Shown one piece after another: positions 12,565-25,916 of a stretch of 64,000 nt of DNA. The notes below the pieces were generated by a model that was given only the letters and a program-made list of their open reading frames with translations, searched no databases and had not been told where the DNA came from. The stretch is from Pipra filicauda (taxonomy: Eukaryota > Chordata > Aves > Passeriformes > Pipridae): positions 2,294,001-2,358,000 of the forward strand of contig NW_024104765.1 of assembly GCF_003945595.2 (NCBI RefSeq). Direction: 5' to 3'. How positions within the stretch are numbered: position 1 is the stretch's first letter; the number at the start of each line of letters is the position of its first letter. The position numbers and the translations under genes were made by a program.

Positions 12565-15500
12565 GTAAGTGGGTTCTAGCTGAAGCCAAAGCTTTTATCT
12601 TCAGACCTACAAATGTGCACAAAGTCAAAACAAAAAACCAAACAAAAATCACTGCTTCACACATGAAGAACCATGAGGAGGTCAGATTGTGCAAGATCAT
12701 TTATAAGAAATCCATCTAAGATTATGTCATGAACTTACCTAAAAGGTTGTACAGTAAGCAGTGTCGTGCAATGTAACTTGAGAAGTTGGTAATCATATTA
12801 TTTAATTATTGATAATGGTAGCTGTCAAGATAGCACATTCAATATGTCAAATTATGCTTGCAGTAAGGGTAACTTCACTTCATCCCATGCAGTGAGATAT
12901 CTCTTGTGCCATCATATGATTTCAGACTTCCCAAGAAGTATCTCTGAGGACTTTCCACATCTGATCTCATGTCACTCAAGAACCTTACTCTTTTTCACTA
13001 CTTCCAATAGCTACGGAAGAAAGAAAAGAAAACTTTCCTTGTTCCAAAATTAAATACATTATACAAAGTGAATGTAGCATATAACTTTTAGCTAGAGCAA
13101 CTACACAGTACATCTGCTTCAGCCACTATCATGATATTAGTTGATTCTTTCCAGAAAATGACAGTGTGTGTTGTTTTCCTGGAATTCAAGACAAATACCC
13201 TCTGTTGAATCTGAAAGGTTCAGGGTGATTATAAATACCAGTGATTATGGAAAACACTATTCAGCATACCAGCAGTATACAGCTTTTGCAAACTTTGTAA
13301 ACCTTTACTTTTCTGAGAGTACATGGTTTGATCCTACTGAATTCAGTCGATCTGACTTTAGTAGCATCAGCAGGGCAAATTCAGGAGAGGCACTTGATGT
13401 ACATTTTCATTTTGAGCCCTTTTGAAGTCACTAGTGTTCATCTGCATTAAAAATGCTATGGACAGGGCTCAATGCATCGTTTTCAAGTGATGTTTCAAAT
13501 CTCACAACAAGCATACTGTTTAAGGAATAGTTCTTCTCCCTAGCATTCCCCTTCTCCTTGAGCACCACTTATGTACTGAAGTGCAATTCAGTTTGGAATG
13601 GCATACCTGCAGGTCAAAGAACAGACTGAAGGAGTTAAACCAGACATAAATCAGAATGAAATACATGGCTCCATAGAAGGCTCAATAGGATAAAACAAAC
13701 TATGTATCCATTTGTGCACAGCATGTCTCTCCCAGACGAGCAGAGTTGAGAAAACAGGCTTCATAGACAGAACAAGTGTTGTCCATTGATGTACAAAATA
13801 AATCATCAGTCTAAAGAATTTGTCAATAACATGCTGCCCTAAACATCCATATGTCTGCAGCATTAGGCTCATGTTGTTGCAACTAAATGAGATCTCAAAC
13901 AACACAGAATGAAAAAAAAGCAGTGTAGCTTAAAGTGGCAGCAGATCAGTTTGTGAAAAAAAGACATTTTTTCTCACGTTCTTTTTCAGAGTAGTTTAGG
14001 AAATGCATAGTCATTTACAAGAACAAAGAGCACTAGTTTATGCTCTGCATACCTATTAAAAATATAGACAAGCATTGGGAAAATTCTTTTAACAAATTCA
14101 GACCACCTACAGTGTTCCCAAATACATGACCAACTTTGGCAATACTGGGAATGCAGCTCACTTAGGTAAATGATGGGATTTAGCACTAAATGCAGTGATG
14201 TAGTGGGCTGTTGAGATGGATTCTGGTTTCAACTCTGCCTCCACGTTGTGGGACAGCTGTAACCAAATCATGTTTGTTTCAATATAGGTATTTAATACAT
14301 CTTTCCCATTTAGTCTTTGTTCACCTAGGATGAACACGTGTTTGTGCAGTACCTATGCTGCATTTGATGGCACCACAATACAAGTAAGAACTATCAAAGA
14401 ACATTCAAGAAACATGAGAGGAAAGTGAATTTCTGAGGAAGTAAAATGTGTTGGATATTGTAGATTAAAGTGATATTTATTATGTTAGAGAAAGCTGGAA
14501 TTTATTCAGAAGTAAGTATCTCTAGCCCTCTTACTACTTAAGATAATCTATAAAGGCCACTAATCTCTATAAGTTATTATAAATGTTCCTAAATTCAAAT
14601 CTATTTACTTCCTGGTACTTTCCGTCATGATTCATACTGCAATATAGAGGAATAACTAAATCAGAAATAGATAACTTCATTCAAATTATCTTTTACAAAT
14701 CCAAAACATATAAAAATTTGATGTATTTATAACAATACTATTCACTTTGAGAAAATACGTGTTACTTCATGAAGTTTACGTATAAGGAATTCCCATGTAG
14801 AAAAGAAAAGGGGCTATGAGCTAGGAAGAAGAGAGTAGATTGTAACTTACTGTCATATGGAAAGGGGAGATTTTGTTGACCCGTAGTGTTTGATTTGTCT
14901 GTCAGTGCCCCAGGACAGCTGAGACTCTTGTGCCCAACCAATCTGTCAGCATCTCATTATGGGGACCCTTCACTGAACAGTCCTGCTAAGCCAACAGTGT
15001 AAGGGAGACCCCTCAATGGGTCTTCCCACTTTATTAAAGTATGTTATCCACTGCCAATGACTGCCATAACCTATAATGTCTGTACTGTTATAACTTCCGT
15101 TAGGATGTGAATATAACTTTTCAGTTTCCTCTAATTTTTACCCCCTACCATCTTCCCACATTTACCAGGGGAAGAATAAAGAAAAGAATACCTGATTATC
15201 ATTGGAAGAAACTCAATTTCTTTTCAAGTACTGTACAGAAATAGGGTATGAAGAGTAAACATCAGTTTTCAACACAATTTTAGCAGAACTGAATGCCAAA
15301 GTACAAATGGTCTATGTGAAAGCAGGTTGAGCAGACTTTTTGGACTGGTCTGCCATTGCTAATTCACACAAAGATGATTTTGTGTAATATAATGTGGAGA
15401 TGACCAGAGAATGTTTAGGAGTCTAAATTTCAAACTGACCTTCAGAGCTGACCAAGAGTTGTACAGGTATTTGTTATCAGTGGGAAGCACAGTGAAACAT

Positions 15501-18500
15501 TGTTCATAGGTGTGATAAACTCTTCATGAAACTAACATGTTGGTGAACACCCTCCACCTGAAATATTAAAAATTAGATACTGGAATGCAAAGACGATATG
15601 CCTGTCTACCAAGAGTAGCTCATTTGGAAGTTATTAAGTTGGAGACTAGTTTTTTCCTGCAATGACATATACACGTATGTGTATGTGTATTTATGTGCAT
15701 GTGTGTGTCCAAATGCAGAGAGAGAAGGGAGGAGAGAGAGAGGAATACAGAAGAAGATTCTTGTAAAAGCTAATTCAGAACACCTATTTAGTGGGTTCCT
15801 AAAATCATGTAAGTATTCCACAGAATATCAGACAACTGATAGAAAATCACTAGACCAGAACAGTAAATTTTTTTTTATTGTTCATGGCTAATTTACCACC
15901 TAGGCTTGTTGTGAGTTTTCCTCTTATTATCTACTCTTCCTTATTTCCATACTGTTTGTTATTTTCATGCAATTGCATACAATTGAATTTGGAACATAAA
16001 GCATTAGAGAGAGGAAAATAAATTACAATCAAAGAAAGAAAATTCAAATGAGCAAGTGGATGTCAAAAACTACAAGGCACTTCTTTCCCATCCTTTTAGA
16101 CAGAACAAGAAAGAGTAAATTAAAATTAAAAACCATAAATAAAGTTGCTCAGTGATTTCTACTTTCCTTCTGTCGTAACAATTAACCTATGAAAATAATT
16201 GATACAAGACTACAGTCAAACAAAAAGATTGCAATCTAAACTAATGAAGACACTCACATGGAATAAACACAGGATAACCAGACTTTCAAAATGCATTTTA
16301 AAGAAAATTACATACTCACTCTGCAGGGAATGAGCCAATGTATCACAGATGAAACTCAGGAGAAATTACCAATTTAAAAATCAGTCTGTAATGGAGTATA
16401 ATTTTATTTTACATTTATGAAAAATAAATTTAGAGGAACACGAGAAGATGTTTCTAACCACAAAAAGAACTATGAGCTAACAGGACAACAGGATTGAAAA
16501 AGAGACTGAGTTGTCTATTTTCTTTCTTTTTAAAGCTCTTGCATTTTATCCTCCTTGCAGACAGCTAGACATATTTGTTCTGAACAGGTTTTTTGACAAG
16601 GACATTGTGGACTAAAAGCATCATACTATATTTTTCATTTTTAAGGTACATGCAATCCATCCCCATCACTTTGAGGTAACTTTGCTTTCCAGCAGAATAC
16701 TGCATGTTTTAATCACAAGGCTACTTTTATTCTCAGTATGAGATCAAAATAAATACACCACCAGCGTGAACACTTTTCTGAGAGGACAAGAGGGATTCCT
16801 GCTTGTCATAACTAATGATGGTGATCAAAGCCAACCAGGTGCTCACACTGACCCTGAGCTTTGATCATTTACTGTACTTTCCAATATCTGAGCCTGGGAG
16901 TGAGTTGCCCTAATGGCCTCTGGTTACATTAGTGGCATATGGCAGGAAAAAGGAGTAGAAGATAAGAAGAAGCAAGAAGGAGAGGGAAATGTCTAGCTAT
17001 GCAGCATGTGCAAGTATAAAAACTTCCAGGCAATTGAAGTAAGCTCATATTGAAGGCTTTTTGTACACTGTACATGTTAATGTTATTGAAATACTCAGTA
17101 GGTTTTTCATGAAAGCTTGTCCCAAAGGGCAATGACATGATCCTTTACTCACCTTTGAGCGATTACTCAAATGAGCAGACTCAGTAGTTTAAAAGGATTT
17201 TTGTGTGCGCGCGTGCACGTGTGTGCAAGTGCTCTTCTGAAACATCTGACTCCTCAAAAGAACATATTAATGCTACCTTTTTACACGTTACAAGTATTTT
17301 GACTGACTTGAGGTTCTTTCACCCATTGCTGGCAGTGCCATTCTTGATAGCCACCACTGCACAATCCCTCAACTGCAGACTATGGTGCAGTCAGACGAAA
17401 AATGTTCTTTATCTTTCTAAGGTTAGTTTCTCATTAGTTCTAAAAGTGGATTATGTGATAGAGTTGATAGCTAAAGGCATTTGGGAAGACTTCCTCCCAT
17501 CAAGTCTGCTTCACACTAAGTGAATCTTTCTGAAAACACTTTTCTTTTGTCTGTGCTACTACTTGAAGAATTTTATGGAGAACAGCAGGAAGTGTAAATG
17601 TACAGATATAACTTAGATAGATACGGAGGTTCTCCAACTGCTGTGCGCATTTCAGGTGTTCTCCAAACTCATTGCAACAACAGAGAATAAATATAGCAGG
17701 TGACATTATTATATGGGTCAGAAGTTGATATAATTATTTAATTAACATCATAGGAAAAAGCAATGATTAAAAACAGATCTTTTTATCATCTTTGTGAGAT
17801 TCTTCTTCACAAAATTCAGAAAGAAGAACAACCAGTGTCCTAAGTGGATTAATTTCTTAGCACTTTAATGAAGCAGAAATTTGAGACTATACTTTTTAAA
17901 AAAGGAAGAAATTTCAGCCTTCAAAATACCTGCACTTCTCAGCATAGGAATGCTTGGGTTTTTTCTGTGCTATGACATCCCTGTTGTAAGCAAGAACAAG
18001 AGAGGGTAATCAAAGTTACTCACTTCTACTGAAAACACACTTTCGGCAACAACACCATAGACGAATATGTTTACAACTAGATGAATGATGTCCAATATCA
18101 CAAATAACAATACAATGAAAGAATGCTTTGGTCTTCCTTTGAAGTGCCCTTACTATGTATATGATCTGCTTTAGGCCCAATTCTGCAGACAGTTCCCCTG
18201 TTGCATACTGTGTGGCCTCTGAAACCAGAGTGCTGTATCACAAGTTGGTAATTGCATGGTGTCAGATTGCACCTCATCTAATTCCATGTCACAGTAAATT
18301 ACGGGTGTCTGGGTCCTGCAATATGTGTAGCTTTAAAAAGCCAAACTATGCAATTGCATTATGAGCTAGGTGGTACAGTGGAGCTCTGACCTTGATATGT
18401 AATTTAGGTAACTTTCAGTACGTTAACAGTAACTGATGGAAGTATTTTGTAGTGTCACAGGCAATAGAGAAGATATAATATCTCTTACATTTTACAAACT

Positions 18501-20486
18501 GGAGTTCTGCTACCAAGTAGAAAGCAAAGCTGATACAGTGTTGTATGGAAAGCTGACTGGCATAATGTATTCCACAAGCTTCTATTATGGTGTTATTTGT
18601 ATCCTTCTGTCGGTATGTTTGTCATTTTCAGAGTTATAAATGGAACATCAAAAATATGCAGCAGAAACTGAATGAATTCTACAATTATTCCTATGTGTAT
18701 GCCTCAATTTATGTCACATTAAAGACAGCAACACTTGTGATACTTTGTAAAAACACGTATTTTGCATCCTGAGAAATCAGGGCAGATCTGAGCTCTGGCT
18801 GTGACAATAATATTTTTTTTTTCCTGAAGCAGTTGGCTTTAGAAATACCATCATCTAAGACATGAATTTTTGTGGTCTTTTATATACCAAAAAACCCACC
18901 AAAACCAAAACCACAACCACCCACCCCATTTTTGTATTGTAAGTATTTTTACTATGAAGGGTCACCATCATGATGCAGTTTGAACTCGGCTTAATGAAAG
19001 ATGTTTAAGGTAATTGGAACAGATATCATATTTTCCTATAACTGTCCATAATGTTTTTTACAGTGAGAACATGGTACTTTCTGCAGTGTAATCACAGGAG
19101 GAGGGGATTTTGACAATTAATTTGTACTTTTTGGAACAGAAATATTTTAGATCTGATACAGAAGTAATTATTTTCTACCAGAAACTGCACTTCAGTTTTT
19201 TAAAAGCTATAGTAAAACAGGTTTGGACATTAGCTAGAGGAAGAATTTAGCTTTTATCCTGATTGTCAAACTTCCTTTTGCTTCAAAATGAAGATATTTA
19301 ACAACCCTGCATACTTAAAACAACAATGCAGACCCCAAATTTCTAATCCAGTGTTTCACAGGATAAGATTCACACTCACTAAAGGTAGGGAGTTCCTAAA
19401 CTCTAGGGAATTTCACTCATTCTTTGGTGGAAGAAGTTCCCAAGGCTGAAATTTGCAAGATGAGGATTCAAAAACCATTATTAATTCCCTGAAAATTATA
19501 GTTGCCTGATCAAGTCTTCTTATGTCAAAAAGTGTTGGAACTTATGAAATGGTGTCAAAAAAAATCTCCTCTTTCACACAGAACCCTATCCTTCTATTAA
19601 TGGAAGGTAAATTTTTCAAAAGTCATTACCTGATTTAACAGCCTAAATCACATTTTAGAGGTGACTTTAGCATTTAATAACTCAGCCTTCCTTTGAAAGC
19701 AACCTGGAAGTTACATGTCATCTGTTTCTGCCCTTTTAAAAATCACATCCTGTACTTAATGCAATCTTTAAGCCCCTTGGAAAAGCTGGTTTTAAATCCT
19801 TTTTGAAAATGTCACAGTTGTAAGGGTACTTCTAAACTATGGGAGTTAGAAGCTTTCAATGCATGCCTGGAGTACATTCCCTTGCTCATTCCCTCCATAC
19901 TAAAGCCATACCTAAGCAAACATTTTTCATCTGTTCTTTCATGGAAAGGCAATGACATGCCTGTACTAGGAAATGAATCAAAACTTTTTTTACCTGTAAG
20001 GTCTATGTGTGGAAATAAATACATGAGGACAAGGCAGAGGAGTGGAATGAATATTAGGTCATTAATTCTTTTGACTGGCTTGGTAAAATCAAAATGAGTT
20101 TTTAAAATGCAGAGGATGAATAGTTGCTGGCATAGTTTACCTGTAATGGTCTAGCTACAGTTGTAGCTGTAACATTTTACCTGTTTTTTTTGTGTAATAC
20201 CTCTCTAATACTCACCTCACCTGAAATCACTTATGCTGGAACATGAAAATGTGGAAATTCATGCTGGAATATTATTCCCATTAAAAAACTATCATTATTT
20301 TTTGCAGGATGCATGACAGCTGCAAAGAAGAGAGTAAAAATCTGAAAACAAATTGGTGACTTCAGTTTTGCAAAGACCTTATCCATTTGCTTCACACTCT
20401 GACTTCTGAATACCCCTCTTTGCCCTCATTACAGTATTTACTGTGTGGCTAAAGATGTACATCAATCTTTTAGGATATCTTTGATT
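12565..20486. other. Unique AT-rich DNA, no gene seen
   Basis: Nothing recognisable was found in about 7.9 kb. There is a short GT-alternating stretch (about 15670-15708) and a GA-rich stretch (about 15716-15745). An acceptor-like site ending near 16560 with a strong pyrimidine tract is followed by only 11 open codons before a stop, which is too little to call a terminal exon. An A/C-rich tract lies near 18890-18930. Confidence 0.55.
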
Positions 20487-20765
20487 AAAGGACAGGACAG
20501 AAGTCTGTGCACTCACAGCCCAGAAGGTCAACCACATCCTCGGCAGGTTTAGATTGGGTAAAAGGAAGAAATTATTTTCTCAGAGGGTGCTGAAGCACCT
20601 ACATAGGTTGCCTAGAAAAGTTGCAGATTCCCCATTTCTGGAAGTGTTCAAGGCCTGGTTGGATGGGGCCCTGATATAGTGAGTGGCATTCTTGACCACA
20701 GCAGGGGGTTGCAACTAGATGATTTTTGACGTCCCTTCTAACCCAAACCATTCTGTGGTTCTATG
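20487..20765 (+). mobile_element. CR1 LINE 3' end with internal deletion
   Basis: The segment opens with a decayed CR1 ORF2 block (cactcacagcccagaaggtcaacc). It then jumps directly to the last coding block, which includes FSQRVLKHLHRLPRKVADSP. The CR1 3' UTR follows, containing tagatgatttttgacgtccc, and it ends at tctgtggttctatgac, a degenerate octamer repeat. The stretch normally encoding the middle of this region is absent, so the copy carries an internal deletion as well as 5' truncation. It is non-functional. Confidence 0.85.
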
Positions 20766-23199
20766 ACTATTACCCTGAGATTCTACAGAGACCAATAAAG
20801 CCTTGTAGAGCACAAGGATGCATGTATGCATAATGTATATGTTGGTCTGGACCTACATCCTCAGCAGTTCTTTACTCAATGCTAAAACTATGGTGTTGCT
20901 GCAGTTGGGTGTTTTTATTCTTCTTCTTACTATGAACTAGAATGAAGTTTAGATAGCTGAAAAGTATAAGCAATGATCACATTTGAAAACACAGTAGGAT
21001 ATAGCACATCAGCACTGGAATGCTACAAATGCAGTATTTAATGCTCGTAGGTGGCTGTTGTGACTAGAACCAGGTTTTTAGTTAAGTAAAGAGGTATTTC
21101 TTGGCATTATAGGGTCACACCCTACTGTCAGTTTTAAGTAGCACTCTGCATTGATCTCAGTGGGTAGTTGTGTTTAAAAATTGATGGCATGACCTGGCCC
21201 TTAATATGGAATGTCACCTGAAAAGAGCACACAGATTTTGCTGCTCTCTGTACAGTGAGAAAAAAATAGAGTAGGAAGGAGGAGGAAACATAACAGGCCT
21301 CATGCTCTCTTGAAGTATGTGGAAGGCACAGAATTTTAAACAGTATTAATAGCTTGAGTCTCAGCCTGCTTAATAACCAATATTACCTTAATTTATTTCC
21401 TACGACTTCAGTAGAGTTACTTTGGATTTACATCTTTGTTAATTCAATCAGAATATAAATACACTTGGAATTAAATGCAGAAATATATTAATGAAAAAAT
21501 ATTCAAAGTGTCTCATAAATATTTTGTTATTGAAAAGAGTTTGGATTTGGAAGCAGAGCCTGAAGAGTTATATTAATATTTCCAACTATTCTCTCAGGTT
21601 TGAAATCTATGGATATTGCACATCCCTTGGGTTGCAAGTTTGCTGTATTTTTCCAGTCTGAATATCAACGAACAGTTTTCTATCAGTCTTAAAATTTACA
21701 ACAAACTGTAAAGTATTTGTTTATTGTTGGACCAGATAATAAATTCTAAAAGATTTATCTATCCTGATTCAAGCTCAACTTTTCTATATTTTTCTTGTTC
21801 ATGTATTCATATGTTTTGTATAAACTGCCATTTTTATTTGACAGCCAATGATCTTTTATTTTATTAAAGAGACTTAAATTCAGCCTCTCAACCATGCTGT
21901 AATCATTTTGACCTTCCTGATTTGCTTCTCCTCATACCAACATCTGCTCATAACATTTTACCATATAGCAAGGCTACATATTCAGTGTGAACAAAATCTC
22001 TCATCCCCATTCCATGTTTTTTGGTTTTGTTTTTTTTTTTTTTCTCCTTTGTTTTACCAAAGGGTGCGATCTGGTTCAAATTACAATATGAATACAGCAT
22101 AGCAGAGATGTATGCAATGAAGATTAAAAATAAGTCATTGAGCTCACTGTAACTTCCTCAATGTCAAAAAATGTGCCATTGTAAATCCCCTGGGACTGCC
22201 TGAACAATACTTGCATATTCCAGGCCTTATGTCAGCCTGATACCCATCTGTCTATTTGCTAAACTCAGTCTCTCCTGTCCTTTCTGGTATCACTCCTTCT
22301 ATTGTGGGGGAATGGGAGAGGAGGGGCTCTGAACAGCAAAATTTCCCTTCATTTTGTTCAAAGGTGAGATCCTCTGGACATGATATCTCCCTGCAAGGTA
22401 CTCTAACTTCATTTGCATGCTGTTGTGGGATATTTTTGTACCAATCCTAAAAGTAACAAATCAGCATGGAACATTTTAAATAACCTCGAGTATCACTATT
22501 GTATTTGAATAATTTAGATCAGGATCCTGATTCCAGCTTGCAAACAAACAGTTTTGATAAATCTTGGTACTGGGGCTGCGGTTTTGTGGTATGCACAGCA
22601 CAGAATTTGCAGACAAGTCAGAAGACAGCAAGAAGAGGTAACATTAAACTCTTCTGATTTGTGCCACTCTACAGCCTAAGTTATCTGGCATAATTTTGAA
22701 CCTCTCCAGGAATGTCCTATGTGCCACAGTACAATGCACACTCTCCGAAGTGTGACATGGCCTTAGTCTGGGATGTCCTTCCTTTGGCACCATATCTGAG
22801 CCAGACTTTTGGGGGATTCTTTGAGGAAGGATGATCAGTGAAGTATCCCCTCACTTGCAGCATCAAGACCGAGATCTGCAGCTGAGTCATTGTACAAAGC
22901 TGCTTCTTATGAACATTTTGTGATCATGCTGTAGGCAGAGGTGTGCAAATCTGTCACAGCCACGAGAACAGTTAAATACTCCTGTAATTAGCAGAATGTA
23001 CATTCTTTGACTTTTTGTCTGCAGTAAAATAGCAATGCATTTGTTTCCTCCCTATCATCATATAACCAATAACTGATATAACATTAAAAATACATATCTA
23101 CTACAAGCACTCTCACTGAGATATTCCCAGATAAATCTTTTCTGTTTTTTTCTTCAACAATTTTGAAATCCTGGTGGGCGTGTAATCAGTCATGGGATG
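20766..23199. other. Unique AT-rich DNA, no gene seen
   Basis: No gene or repeat family is recognised between the CR1 fragment and the ERV. A T-run occurs near 22029-22041. Confidence 0.55.
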
Positions 23200-23204
23200 G
23201 TTGC
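23200..23204. repeat. Left target-site duplication of the ERV
   Basis: GTTGC abuts the left LTR. The right flank at 28181-28185 is GTTGG. Five of five positions align with one mismatch, consistent with a 5-bp duplication and later mutation. Confidence 0.6.
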
Positions 23205-23595
23205 TGTAGTTGTTTACTTTGGCTGAACGCTAGGTATCCACCAAGCCTGCGTAGATTCCCCCCTCCAAAAAAAAGGGAGACAAAAGGAAAAAAAACGTGA
23301 AAAACCTGGGTTTACCAAGGAAGAAAGTTTATATTTACAAGGAGAAAAAAAAAAGAAGAGACTAGTAATGCTACAAACACACAGGCAAAGGAAACTAACA
23401 GTAAAAAAATTCTACCTCCCCCACGGAACGGCATCTCGGACAGGCGTAGCTGCCTACAGGGCCATCCCAGAAGAAAGAAGAAGGGCCGAGCTAATTCTCC
23501 CTTCCCTCTTATAGTTGGACTGATGTAACATGATATAGAATATCCTGTTCCTCCTGGAAAGAGGAAGTGTTATTTTACTGCACAAACCCACTACA
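23205..23595 (-). repeat. 3' LTR of the ERV
   Basis: It is 391 bp with terminal TGTAGT...ACTACA. It aligns along its whole length with 27788-28180. As the element is on the minus strand, this left copy is the 3' LTR. The plus strand shows a C-run followed by A-rich tracts, so on the sense strand this is the T-rich part nearest the LTR end. Confidence 0.93.
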
Positions 23596-23608
23596 ATCTC
23601 CACCCCTT
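23596..23608 (-). promoter_or_regulatory. Polypurine tract
   Basis: Directly upstream of the 3' LTR on the sense (minus) strand is an almost pure purine stretch, AAGGGGTGGAGA. This is where a retroviral polypurine tract, the primer for plus-strand DNA synthesis, should lie. A single pyrimidine interrupts it. Confidence 0.75.
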
Positions 23609-23776
23609 GTTCCATACCATTTTACGTCACACCCATATCCCATTATTCGTCTATATCCTGCACTTGTACAGGTCTTGTCTTCTATGGTGGTCTCATTGTT
23701 GAACACCAGCATCAGTTTAGTTTGGGTGTTCCTCATCTGATGACTTTTCCTGCAACATACAACTCAGAATACAAAT

Positions 23777-23932
23777 TATTTTTTTCCCAAGGTTAAATCT
23801 CCTTGAGGCACACATTGGGTTTCCCCATCTTCTCTCATTATCCACCAAGTGTATCCAGGTCCTTGAGTAAAGACAATCCCATGGATGAGTTTGCCTTTGC
23901 TCAAGGGAGGGTTAACCCAAACTGTTTTACCT
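23777..23932 (-). pseudogene. ERV integrase C-terminal remnant
   Basis: The minus strand stays open for about 50 codons here and encodes a basic, glycine- and tryptophan-containing segment (motifs GKTVWVNPP and YTWWIM are visible). It lies just downstream of the catalytic-core fragment, where the integrase DNA-binding C-terminal domain would be. The frame is interrupted between this block and the core, so this is part of a dead pol gene. Confidence 0.6.
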
Positions 23933-24125
23933 AACATACCTCTCAAGTGAATTACTGGACTTTGTCTCCATCCACAGTGTGAAGGGACTCTGTTTGGGCA
24001 GGGCTGGCTCGATTGACGGAGCTTCTAGCGTTGACTAGCCAAGTAGCCTTTCCTAGATGTTGATCCCAATGTTTGAAAGTCCCCCCACCCTATGCCTTCA
24101 AAGTAGTTTTCAGCAATCCATTGCA

Positions 24126-24461
24126 TCACTCAACTTTTCCAGCGGCTGGTGCATGATATGGGATATGATACACCCATTCAATGCCATGTTCCCTGGCCCA
24201 GTTTAGTTTAGTAGAAACTAAACTGTTTTTGAAATGAGTCCCACTGTCTGACTCAATGCGCTCTGGGGTACCAAGTTGCCACAGTACTTGCTTTTCAAGA
24301 CCCAGAATGGTATTTTGGGCAGTTACGTGAGGCACTGGATAAGTCTCTGACCATCCAGTGGTTGCTTCCACCATGGTGAGAACATAGCGTTTACCTTGGT
24401 GGATCTGTGGCAGTGTGATATGGTCAACCCGCCAGGCATCCCCATATCTATACTTATCTGA
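24126..24461 (-). pseudogene. ERV integrase catalytic core remnant
   Basis: The minus-strand open frame (which extends to 24506) encodes a retroviral integrase core, the DDE enzyme that inserts viral DNA into the host chromosome. The motifs VDHITLP, LTMVEATTGW and SDSGTHF are visible. Counting from 24506, candidate catalytic acids fall at residues 28 (VDH), 87 (SDS) and 126 (GKVE). The second-to-third spacing is 39, a few residues longer than the usual D-35-E, which suggests a small in-frame insertion near TKLNW. Residues 1-15 of that frame come from the nested LTR, not from integrase. The fragment has no start of its own and is separated from the zinc-binding part by the nested LTR. Confidence 0.9.
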
Positions 24462-25058
24462 TGTGGTTTGAAGCTGGCTCCATACCAAGTCTTCAAACCT
24501 CACCACAAGAACTCCCCCCCCTCCAAACCCAAGGGAGAAGAGGGAAAAAAACCCAAGAGAAGCGAAACGAGAGAGAGGCAGCTAAAGCAATATATATATA
24601 TATATATATATATATTTACACTTATATTACAGTTACATACAATTGAAATATATATACAATTTCAAAAGGAAAAGGGAAGGGGGAAGGAAAAAAAGGAACA
24701 AAACCAAAATAAAATATACACGATCAATAGCCCAAGATCTAGCAACTAAAAGAATTAGCAAAAGAATATCTTACTACTCTCCTTGGGACAACAGAAAGTT
24801 GCGCTGGAACGACTGCTGGCAACCTCCGTCTCCCAAGGTCGGCAAGACCTTACCAGGCCTCACTCCCCAACACGACAGACTCAACAAGAGGGAAAACTCA
24901 CACCTCCAAAGCCGCCGGAAAGAAAGAGGGTCGAAGGCCTTTCCTCCTTTCTTCTTATACCCCAGCTTACGTAAAAATCGTAGGGAATACCAGGTAAATC
25001 TGGGCACTTCCTTGGTTACAAACTGGTCACCAAAGAAGGTCTAGACTAAACTACCACA
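24462..25058 (-). repeat. Nested LTR-like insertion
   Basis: This 597-bp block interrupts the integrase region between the zinc-binding and catalytic parts. It starts TGTGGT and ends ACCACA on the plus strand, so it has LTR-like terminal inverted ends. Like the host LTR it has a C-run then A/G-rich tracts next to its left end, and a TATA-like GTATAAGA on the minus strand near 24953-24960. I read it as a solo LTR of a related family on the same strand. I find no convincing direct repeat at its borders (tctga on the left, ttctc on the right), so excision or flanking change cannot be excluded. Confidence 0.65.
24590..24616. repeat. (TA)n microsatellite
   Basis: About 13 TA units lie inside the nested LTR-like block. 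This is low-complexity sequence and probably polymorphic in length. Confidence 0.95.
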
Positions 25059-25084
25059 TTCTCCCAATGTCCACCATACCATAG

Positions 25085-25245
25085 GGGCTTCACTGTCTTT
25101 GTTTAATGGCAGTGCATGTCTCACAATCATGGAAAACTTGGGGAATAGTGTCCAAAGTTAGATCCACCTCTCGATCTTGTGCCCATCTATAAATGGTATC
25201 TCTACCCTGATGGCCTGAAGCATCATGTGCCCATCGAGCTAAGAA
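25085..25245 (-). pseudogene. ERV integrase zinc-binding remnant
   Basis: On the minus strand two histidines (in WAHD and GHQGRD) precede a CETC cysteine pair (in HDCETCTAIKQ). This is the H-H-C-C arrangement of the retroviral integrase N-terminal zinc-binding domain. A stop codon follows soon after and then the nested LTR begins. It belongs to the same pol gene as the core at 24126-24461 but can no longer be read together with it. Confidence 0.8.
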
Positions 25246-25535
25246 CAGCTGTCCCTTACGCTACCAATCTAGACCTACTTGCGACACTTTGACTTGTGCA
25301 GTTCGGTCTGCTTGTTTGTTGTTTTGATGTTCTTCATTAGCTCAATTTTTGGGTACATGGGCATCTACATGGCAGACTCTCACAGTCAGCTTCTCAACCC
25401 AAGTGGCAATGTCTTGTCATAAATCAACAGCCCAGATAGGTTTTCCTTCACGCTTCCAATTAATCTTCTTCCACTGATCCAGCCACTCCCACAGAGCATT
25501 GGTTATCATCCATGATAAAGCCTTGGCCATTTCTC

Positions 25536-25916
25536 TCATTCAGCAATGTCCAGGGCCAATTGAATGGCTTTGAGTTCTGCAAATTGGCTCGATTCACCTT
25601 CCCCTTCAGTAGGTTCTGCCACTTGTCGGGTGTGACTGCAGACAGCTGCTTTCCAGTTCCGGTTCTTCCCTATAATACAAGAACCATCAGTGAAAAGGGC
25701 ATAATGTGTTTCTTCTTCAGGTAACTGCTTGTATGGTGAAGCTTCTTCAGCCCGATTCACTTGTTCTTTTTCCTCCTCATCAACCAGACTGAAGTTTCCA
25801 CCTTCAGACCAATTTGTTATGATTTCTAGGATTCCAGGGCGATTCGAGTTTCCAATTTGGGCACACCATGTAATCAAAGTAATCCATGTAGTATCAGTGG
25901 CATGCTTTCTGGACAT
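25536..25916 (-). pseudogene. ERV RNase H remnant
   Basis: This 126-codon minus-strand frame carries FTDGSC around residues 75-80 (first catalytic acid D77) and FAELKAIQLALDIAE around 112-126 (second acid E114). These are hallmarks of the retroviral RNase H domain, which removes the RNA strand during reverse transcription. The N-terminal half matches the linker between RT and RNase H. Stops lie on both sides, and the last part of the domain falls in another frame or is lost. Confidence 0.9.

Noticed and set aside
16561..16596. Strong acceptor-like tract (ending CTTGCAG) followed by a short frame and stop, with AATAAA near 16749
   Set aside because: Only 11 codons are open, there is no recognised peptide, and acceptor-like tracts and AATAAA are frequent in AT-rich DNA.
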